Below are positions 55,351-64,000 of a stretch of 64,000 bases of DNA, piece after piece. The translations under genes and the position numbers were made by a program. The notes under the pieces were generated by a model that made no database searches, was not told where the DNA came from, and saw only the letters and a list, made by a program, of their open reading frames with translations. This DNA comes from Antedon mediterranea (lineage: Eukaryota; Echinodermata; Crinoidea; Comatulida; Antedonidae): NCBI RefSeq assembly GCF_964355755.1, contig NC_092670.1, positions 17,855,201 through 17,919,200 on the forward strand, written 5' to 3'. Every line of letters begins with the position of its first letter. Within the stretch, counting starts at the first letter, position 1.

Positions 55351-56682
55351 AAAATAAAAACTAGTTTGGCATTATTAACAAATAGTGGTCGTTAAAAAAA
55401 GACAAGTGCATGCGCAATCACGATCAAAACCTGAATCTCAAATCTCAACCACGGACGGTATTCAATCCAAGGGTCAGACATTATTAAACGCGCCGGACAG
55501 CATTAAATTGTTGGAAAACGCCCGCGAACCCGTTGAAACATGCAATTGGACACTATCCAATGCTGAAAAGTGTCCACCCGGACACTTTTGAATGATGGAC
55601 ACATTTCAATCTTACACCGGCAGCAAATTTTACTATTTTTTGCTTTAAATTAGCAATGTTTTCAGGTAAATACATTTTTTTTCAATTCAATTTTTGTTCA
55701 AAGTGGATAACTATTATTATGTACATCTATACAATACATAATTTAATATTATATAAATTAAAATAAAACATGATAAAAAGCGTCCCACCAATCAGCTGAT
55801 GGGTCAGTGACGTGTTTTGCGTTTGTTTTTCGACGACACGCGATCTCCCTCTCTCTCCTCTTGCAGCAAAATCAATGATGCATGACCGATCATCCGATCA
55901 CACATTGCATTGTTGGTGCGTGTGGAAGTTGCAGTTCTTCTTCTTCTGTTCTTTATTTCGGTCTAAAGTGTACTTTTTACATCGATTAATTAAGGTAATA
56001 CTTTATATATAATTATATTGAACATGTACATGTAGCTTGCTTTAGTTTATTACGAACGCTAAACATTTTACAATCAAGGGAACCTCCGCAAAGTTAGGCC
56101 TACCTGCTGAGCTGCTGAGAGCATGTATTGACGGAGATTCCATACGCCTCCTATCGGGGATTTCCCCTATAACTCGTCAGCGGCGTTTTCGTTCAGCACC
56201 GGCCGGTGTCGGAGGCCTGGTTCTACAGGCTAGGTACAGACAGCATTAGTACATATATGCCACCATGACATAACGTTATTAAATTATTATGAAAATGCCT
56301 TATTTTTCAGCGTTAATTAATTTGTCTAGGCCCTAACTAGGCTACTTACTTTATTAATTAATGATAGCTCAGAGTCTAGAGCCTGGCTGAGGCCAAGATT
56401 TTTTATTATTTTTTATTTTTATTTATTCAATTTCTGCCATATTCATAAATAAAGAAGACAAAACAATTATAAAAGGAGGCACGGAAAGACCAAACAGGTG
56501 CTAAACACCTATATTCTGTGACTGTGTGAAATCCTGCCACTGAGACTATATGATATAGTAACGGAATCAACAACCGTTACACTAGTTGGTCAACCCAGAA
56601 CAGAGAAAAATAAATTACGTTCTACAATAAAAACCGTAATCGACAAGAAAGCGACCAACTACACACATTTTCAATATCAAAA

Positions 56683-57081
56683 TTATTTAAAAAAATAAAT
56701 ATTGAGATAATTAAGTAATTTGGTTTTAAAAGAACTAACAGAAATATTTAAGTTGCGGATTTCACTGGGTAAGTTATTCCAAATTCTGGTAACACGTAGG
56801 ATATATGATTGAAAAGAAGATTCAGTTCTGCAGCGACGAATATCAAAAAGAGTACCAACAGAAGAAGAGCTACGAGTAACACGTTGTGGATTACGAATAT
56901 TAAATAAATTGTCAGTATTAATTATATTAGAATTGAAACTCTTAAAGAGAAAAACGATATCAGTAAAGTGATGCCTATAACATAATGGTAGTAAATTGCA
57001 TGTTTGAAGTCTGCATTTGTAATCAGCTTCAAAATTATTTAAAATAAATTTAGTTGCTCTACGCTGAACTCCCTCAAGTTG
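56683..57081 (-). pseudogene. LINE reverse transcriptase C-terminal fragment (Jockey/CR1-like)
   Basis: An open frame of 132 codons on the minus strand without a start. Motifs typical of the RT end: QLEGVQRRATKFI, LLPLCYRHHF, DIVFLFKSF, RVTRIWNNLPSEIR and SFKTKLLNYL before the stop. The frame closes at TAA. Upstream on the minus strand stops appear at once, so the copy is 5'-truncated. About 250 bp of 3'UTR-like sequence follows to 56410. Clade assignment is tentative. Confidence 0.8.
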
Positions 57082-57099
57082 TCTTATATTTTATATATT

Positions 57100-58890
57100 A
57101 TTATATTATTATTAAACAAAATAAAATGTAAAGTTCTTAATCTTATTGTTGATTGTATAGAATGTTATTCTAAAGAAAGGTGCATCATCAGAAGCTTTTT
57201 GATGACAATTGTGACTCTTGAGTTCTTTTTGCATGATTAAACAGCATTTACGAATATTGAATGAATTACAAATTTTTTATTTAAAATGATTATGGGACCA
57301 TGAAATTGTACTTTATTTATTGCTGTGTGATTACTAGCATTCACTATACAACACACTAAGTTGCATTCACTATACATCGCTGAGAAGATCGAGCCTCCTG
57401 CCTTCAAAATGTAGAAGAAAAAAAATCCCTGTAATTGGTAGGTAAAGATAAAAAAAAATGTTTCCAGGAACAAATTCACTCACTCCCTGTAGCCACTACA
57501 CCAACCAAATTACATTAAAACATAAAATTTGTGGCAGCATCATCTGGGCATACTGCTTCAAACTGTTCGGAGTGAGTAAAGTGATTACTCTACATGTGAT
57601 TTACAATCCATTTCAATTTGTTTCCCTAATGACATTTTGTGCAAATCGTAAAAGATGTTTACACTAATGACCAAGCATACAGCAGTGCTGCATACAGCAG
57701 TGTTGCCTAAAACCTGATTTGTGACAATAAAATGTTCCACCTTTAGGGAAACCCGAACGCTATTCTCCCACCGTAATTAAACTTTAAAAAAGTGTTTCAG
57801 TATGTTATTCAACATCTATTCATCGGATGAGCCTGAACATCTACCCCCCCCCCCCCACCCCCACCCCTCTTCCCAACCACACACTCATCCACCCTTGCCT
57901 GCTAATGACACTTATTATACAGTATGTCAAAAATGTATGAAATTCACCTACTAAAAGAATTCACTAGCTGGAATTGAACTGAATTTGAATTATAAATTTG
58001 ATGATAATAATTATACTATAGTCAATTGAATCTGAAGTATATTTTGCGTTCCGTCATACTTCAACGTTTAACTAACGCTACTTCACTACTGTATATACAC
58101 CAACCTTCATTTATTTAATTCTATATAATTTCATCAAAATAAGTGAATGAATGAATACACTAATGATACTACATTGAATAGTTGGATATTTTTCAATTAA
58201 CTTTTACTTGATAGAATGGTATACTATTTATATACAGTTTATCTCAAGATCATTGACTAAAATAATAGGAAAATATGTGTGTACACACAACTATATATAA
58301 CTACTGATATGTTTGTTAACTTTATATCTATCAATTACCCAATTATATATACAGAACTTTGACTTTATAGTGAAATCTTAGTAGATTAAACGTATCATAC
58401 GATACTATTTACTAGATGTTGCAACATATTATCTGTGTGCTGCTCAACATATTTTAAAATTATAACCATTTTATTCAATAGTAATTCTATTGTAAAATCA
58501 ACAGATATTTGTAATGCATAAATATCTAAAAATATGCATTGATAGGTGAATATGTGGGTAGTGTAAGATTTACAAACAAAAGCCATTGATAACTGTTCAT
58601 TGACCATATTTACTTGAAGTTTATATTTAGTTTCTTTCGGGTCATGGACAGGTCAATCATCAAACTATTAATATCATCTTTTGTAAACTTATTAAATTAA
58701 AAAGTTCTAAATTTTAAGATAGATTTTGTTAGTATAGTAATTTTTCTTCTGTGTGAATGTACAAATTTGTGTAGTAATCATATCATAGTAGATAAATATA
58801 TTCATACAGTACTGAGTGTGCTGCAGGTACCTGCATGTTGAAGGAAAAGTCCATGCCTGTAAAATTTATATAATATATTCATTTTGTATT
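57100..58890. other. Intergenic or ACLY 5' intron
   Basis: No coding exon is recognised. A poly-C tract is at 57844-57875. Confidence 0.4.
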
Positions 58891-58901
58891 TGTCTTCATA
58901 G

Positions 58902-58948
58902 GCGCAGGTTTAGTCAGTAGATTTAGTTTTTAGTTTATTTATATCAAG
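58902..58948 (+). other. Possible ACLY 5'UTR exon
   Basis: 47 bp flanked by a good acceptor (ttgtcttcatag) and a strong donor (CAAG|GTAAGT), upstream of the ACLY start exon and in the same orientation. It is non-coding. No transcript data are available. Confidence 0.3.
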
Positions 58949-59879
58949 GTAAGTTAATTATAATATGCCTCGTCATTTTCATTTAATTATTAATTATGTT
59001 TTATTATTTAGTTTGTTAATGTCTTCTGACACAGAGTTATAATTGAATATGTTTTATTGGTGAAATAGTTTTAACCAAAAATCTTGTGTGAAATGTGTGT
59101 TACACCTACTTACTACTGTACTAGTGTAATTTTTGTAAAACTTTGTCTATTTAAACATCCTTCAAATTGGATGTTAAGCTGTTCATCTTGTGTTTTAAAT
59201 AGGAGATTGGTACAATGGTTGTTTAGTACATTTTAGGGCTATTTAAACATAATCATGTAAAGTTTCAACTATTACATGTTAATTACATACCTGCATCTAT
59301 ACGACTTCTCTACCGGCAGTCCTGCTTTAATATCCTTACAATTTATGAATGAATCGAGAAAGATAAAAGCGAGGGTATCACAATTGCATAATTTTATAAT
59401 TTTAATATTCAATTGTTTTATCAGTCTTTAATAACTCACAATAGTTGTACGGGTGAGATTATAAAGATTCTACAGCTGTTTGCATAATTAATTTGCATAA
59501 ATAATTTAAATAAATGAATACAAAAAATAATAGAAGAAAATAAAGTCCTAAAAGCATAGTAAACTGGCATCCATTTTATATTGATGGTTTGCAAGACCTG
59601 ACATTTTTATGGCTTTTTGTAGCAGATAGCTTAATTATATGCTGGCTGAAGAAATCTCTGACATACAGTCATCTCTGTGCGTTCAATACTTATATCCAGT
59701 CATTACAAGTGTTTTATGCTAATAACTGTTTTATTTCTCAGGTGAATGATTCATGTTTGTTTTTTTAAAGTCTAGAACAGCTGATGGTCTTTGTGCATAA
59801 TATATCAAAATTGTTTTGCGTTTTTAATCATCATCAAGATCATTTTGTGATCTTCATTATTTAATCTAGCATCATTCTT

Positions 59880-59908
59880 ATCATCATTATTGTCATTATC
59901 ATCAGCAG

Positions 59909-59944
<36 letters not shown>

Positions 59945-60060
59945 TATTATTATCATCATTATAATCTTGCATTCTGTTATTTTTATCATCAGCATTTTAA
60001 TCATCATCATTAATCATATGATTAATTATCATCATTAATTATCATCATCATCATCAACAA
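59880..60060. repeat. (CAT)n-rich low-complexity tract
   Basis: Runs of atcatcatcatcatc with interruptions, upstream of ACLY exon with the start codon. Confidence 0.8.
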
Positions 60061-60336
60061 CAACAAGAACAACATTATTTAACAATTATTCCATTTGTCT
60101 CATTAATGTACATCATCTATTTTTTCTGTAGCATTCCATGTTGTTAATAACTGAAATAAATTTCTTTGATATTATTACAGTATATCCATGTCTCTAGTGT
60201 GATACTAATTTTCCTGATGTGTGATTATTTTTTTTCATTGATGTTGGAATGTTTTACTGATTGCTTCTCGTGTGTTAATTACATTTAAGGAGGTCATTTT
60301 GTGAGACGTAAACGCTCTTCATCCAATTATTGAAAA

Positions 60337-63300
60337 ATGTCGGCCAAAGCCATTTATGAAGTGACTGGTAAAGAACTGATTACAAGTAATATAGAGAACG
60401 CTGATGTAGCCAAGAACAGATATGCGACGATTACGCCAGATTGCGATTGGGACAAGATAACTGCTGAACATCCATGGCTTTTAACTGAGGTAACATTTAT
60501 TACTACTGTCGTTTATCATAATAAATCTGTTTTGCCAACTAATTCTTTTTACAAACATGAAATATTGTAAACGATCCAATGACGAAGTTTTGCAGTATTT
60601 AGAAATGTTACGCTAAATTCATCCTCAACCAATTTCGAATAGAGAATTTTTGCAAGTTGTTTAAAGTAATTTAAGAATAGATGAATTTGTTCATGCTAAG
60701 TAACAGTATAAATAAGAAATTTGTTTCACCTATACCATGAGAGTTAAGCTTGGTTCTCATTGGACGCAACACAAGGACGTGATTTGACCAATCATAATGT
60801 AATGCGCGTGACAAACCGACGCTTCTGATTGGTCAACACACTATGTTGCGTTGCCTCCAAGCTTTGTGGAAAGCTAAACAGTAGAGACTAAGCTACTTAT
60901 TGTTATTTTGAAAAAAATAAACAATATCATACTGACTGTAGGTGATGTTTTCACATATAAAATAAGGAATTAATATTAATGTGGAAATTATTGAAATTTC
61001 TCAGAAACTTGTGGTAAAACCAGATCAACTGATAAAGCGTCGTGGTAAGCTAGGACTGATCAAGGTAAACGTTGACCTAGCTGGTGTGAAGGAGTGGCTC
61101 TCAACACGGCTAAACCAAGAAATCAAGGTATTCCTTCAACTTAAAGATACATTGCAAACACATAAAAATGAAGATTAATAAAAAAAAGGACTTTGAATAG
61201 GCCATTTCGCAGTTTTAATCAGGTTAATCACTTCCATAGAAAAAAAAAACTGAAAAAGAATAATGTTTTCACTTGTAAAAAGACAAAATAAAGTTAAATT
61301 CAACTAAAATTAACCCATTGACTTCCATTTGATTTGACTATTTTTTGCTTAAAATTAGAGTTCTTTTTGTATATTTTTTTGTTTTTATCTTAAATTTTAT
61401 GAATAAAATAAATGAAAATGACTTTATTAATCCACAACTTGGATCAAGTATTATTGACAGACTTTATGGATTTAATCTTATTGTGGAAAAGAAATCATAA
61501 CAGGTTTTTGTCATTATGCAAATGAGCGTTTTAGGGATCAATGTTATTGTAAGAATGATAAAGAAATCATACAGGTTTTTGTCATTATGCAAATGAGCGT
61601 TTTAGAGATCAATGCTATTGTAAGAATGATAAAGAAATCCTAACCGCATCACTTAACCTTTTATTAGATTTTTACAATTATAGAAATATTTTGTTTTTAG
61701 TACGATTATACATCACTAACTGTTATGCACTTGTCAATTGTATGACCCACTATACGACCCCCGGGAGAGGTGCGTCATTTACAAATAATTACTGACGCAG
61801 GGGTGTGTCAAAAACGTGAACAATAGTGTGTTAATGTCCGTCACTTTACCACTCAAAATATCATAAACAACATGGTCACAGTGTGTCGAAGTGGGTGATT
61901 GGTCACCTAAAGGTAAAGTCACGTTTTTAACGCACGGGTGCGTCATGGTATTCATAAGGTATGACGCACATCGGACAAATGACGCAGCTCTCCCGGGGTC
62001 GTATGGCGGGTCATACAATTGACAAGTGCATTATTGCAACAATTTATTTTGTTTCATAGGTATACATACACAAAATATTAACATAAACAACATTAAAAAA
62101 GACAATAACTATAGACATAAGGCAAGGCTAATTTATGCCACATTAGATTACAATTATATAATAATTATTAGGAATAGAAGAAATGTATTTATTTACCATC
62201 TTTAAAGAGAATCACCTGTGCAGATTCTTTATTCAAATTTATACAAATTCTGCAAATAACAGTCAGCTGTACTCTGTAGTGTTAGAGCTACAACTGTATC
62301 CTCATGAAACAAAGTTAAATACATTTTTTTTAAACTGATTATATTAAGGTGGTCCTCTATTAGTATTATGTACAACAACAAGTCAATATACAATTAGTAC
62401 ATACTGTACGGTTCATTTTATGCTTTTTAAGCTGTTTTCACACAGCTGGTCTTTGCCATGGATAGAAATATAGGATAATGTTAATTAAGTTATCTAATGC
62501 TCGCAGTAAATGAACACTTTGTATCCTATTGTATTGATTAATGCCTCCAGACATTGGACAAATTTGCATATATCAATACATTTATTCCTACAGTGAGTCG
62601 TTCAGCTATTTTTGTATGCCACAGTTTTTTTTATTAAATGTATGGCATCATTGTAAAATCGTAGCATTAGTACACCTGGAAAATATGAATACACAATATG
62701 TCTAGTTTCCTTTTAAGGGTATGTTCAGCTCCATAGAGTACAATATGAAAGCATAACGTAGGTGTGAACAGGCCTTAAATAGACTGGAAGACAATGCTTT
62801 TGAATAAATAGCAGTTGTTCCAAATTTGATTGAAGGTTAACTTTAATATTACTATGTCTGCTGGTCCTCAATCCACATATTGATTATTAATAATTGTAAT
62901 AAAATGTTAATAAAAAATACTGTAAGCTATAATTTTTTCGAAAATATGGTTTTCTTTATTATAAATATAATGATATTTTAATATACAGTACTAGGAAAAC
63001 AGTAATTATGGGTTGATAAACAGATTCTCATTTTCATAATTCCTTGCAGAGTTACTATGTATTACTACTAGTGTATGTGTTCTCAGTACATTTTTTCCCA
63101 CTGTAATAAATTTAACCAATATACATTATATAATGGCTTATTATACTATACCTATGAATGTAGGTAATTGGCTTAAAGATGTATTGTCCCTTTGACTAAT
63201 TCCCAAAAAAATTTTTTTTTTTAAATTTAAAAAAAAAGTGGGTCATTTTGAAGTATCATAATAGTTATTAACTTTCACCAAAAATTAGTCAAAAAAAAAA

Positions 63301-64000
63301 TAATTTAACCGAAATACAGATGTTTTTTTGTTCAAAAAATAACTTTGACTTCCAGTCAAAGTTTTCAATCAAAACATATCCCATAATGCAATGCGCTTGT
63401 TTGGCTACTCTGTATGCATAATCATAAACTTCCTCGCGATCTGTCTGAAAACACTTTCTCAACCGTGATGAGTTGTAAACAATCCCAATTAGCATCGTGC
63501 ATAATGCCTACTCATGGTTTGAAATCTTTGTTTACTTTCGCTTGCGACGATTTCTCAGACGAAATGTAATCTAATTAATTTACCTGTTAATTACGTAAAC
63601 TGTTGTTTTTGGCTCGAATTTTAATTATTTTATAGACTCAAAATAATATATCAAATCTCTTATTTAATGTAGATTGGAGAAGCAAGTGGCCTTCTCAAAA
63701 ATTTTATAATCGAACCGTTCGTTGCTCACAAGGACGCAGATGAAGTGTACGTTTGCATCTACTGTCAACGAAACTGTGATGTAATCCTCTTCCATCATGA
63801 GGGCGGTGTTGATATTGGAGATGTAGACGCTAAGGTAAATTATGCTTTCTGACCGTAATAAAGTACTTTAATTTATGTTGCTTTAATAAGACAGAATCTT
63901 GAAATATAGGAATTTTGTATATTAATATACCATAATCTATTATATTACTTTTCACAGGCTGTTAAAATGGAAGTTGAATTAGGTTCAAAGGTCACAGCTG
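60337..64000 (+). CDS. ACLY: ACLY, ATP-citrate lyase, first four coding exons (cut by window end)
   Basis: Exons 60337-60489 (51 codons), 61005-61127 (41), 63673-63834 (54) and 63958 onward run off the right edge. All junctions are phase 0. ACLY makes cytosolic acetyl-CoA from citrate, CoA and ATP. This part is the N-terminal ATP-grasp/succinyl-CoA-synthetase-beta-like region. Landmarks: [64 protein letters not shown], and [16 protein letters not shown]. The start is set by the conserved MSAKAI. It is preceded by a likely acceptor near 60289, so the first exon is non-coding. Confidence 0.95.
60745..60865. mobile_element. MITE family A, copy 8, in ACLY intron
   Basis: aagcttggttctcattggac on the left and ttgcgttgcctccaagcttt on the right, with inner tgaccaatcataatg and cgcttctgattggtcaac. 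Confidence 0.75.
61480..61645. repeat. 79-bp tandem duplication in ACLY intron
   Basis: About two copies of a unit containing ggtttttgtcattatgcaaa tgagcgttttag and taagaatgataaagaaatc. Confidence 0.8.
61731..62032. mobile_element. MITE family G with long inverted termini, in ACLY intron
   Basis: Left tgcacttgtcaattgtatga ccc and cccccgggagag; right ctctcccggggtcgtatggc and gggtcatacaattgacaagtgca. The arms are about 45 bp with few mismatches. Further inverted matches lie inside (gacgcaggggtgtgtc / acgcacgggtgcgtc). No other copy is in the window. Confidence 0.8.
62040..63665. other. Remainder of ACLY intron
   Basis: AT-rich, no exon or clear element recognised. Confidence 0.4.

Overview
The window is animal nuclear DNA: AT-rich, with short exons, GT-AG introns and dense MITEs, SINEs and satellites. 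The gene content (GDF8/11-type TGF-beta ligands, SUGCT, MSL1, SUMO, ACLY, ABITRAM, a Ty3-type integrase joined to an OTU domain) and the frequent taggcctac-like motifs suggest an invertebrate deuterostome, most likely an echinoderm. The species cannot be named from sequence alone.

Layout from left to right. The last two visible coding exons of ABITRAM (+) lie at 1352-2091. Two tandem TGF-beta ligand genes (-) lie at 2849-6765 and 8152-11025. SUGCT (-, 12 exons, complete 404-aa frame) spans 16109-27325. A tRNA-Asn (-) is at 28463-28536. MSL1 (+, 7 exons, 426 aa) spans 29023-33312, and SUMO (-, 5 exons, 115 aa) spans 37206-38834. A spliced integrase-OTU fusion gene (+, 847 aa) spans 43728-49548. 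SINEs and AT microsatellites lie at 50.6-51.3 kb, followed by a 3.3-kb satellite at 52.0-55.3 kb. A LINE 3' fragment (-) lies at 56.7-57.1 kb. The 5' part of ACLY (+) runs from 60337 off the right edge. Splice phases were checked by hand and every multi-exon model joins in frame.

Two things stand out. First, each TGF-beta gene has one prodomain (exons 1-2) followed by two different complete 9-cysteine cystine-knot exons. Both carry the same phase-0 acceptor and their own stop codon, so each gene appears able to make two ligands by mutually exclusive terminal exons. The whole unit is duplicated in tandem. Second, three independent tandem arrays in two conserved genes are each built from an exon edge plus its splice site: 11 acceptors before an ABITRAM exon, 12 donors after SUGCT exon 7, and 23 units (18 with intact GT) after SUGCT exon 11. 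This looks like a recurrent process that amplifies exon-intron junctions.

The rest is mobile DNA: a MITE family with AAGCTTGGTTCCCAC termini (at least eight copies), a second MITE family (CTCTGTCTACACT), tRNA-headed SINEs, a 3.55-kb almost fully palindromic element inside a SUGCT intron, and paired hairpin elements.
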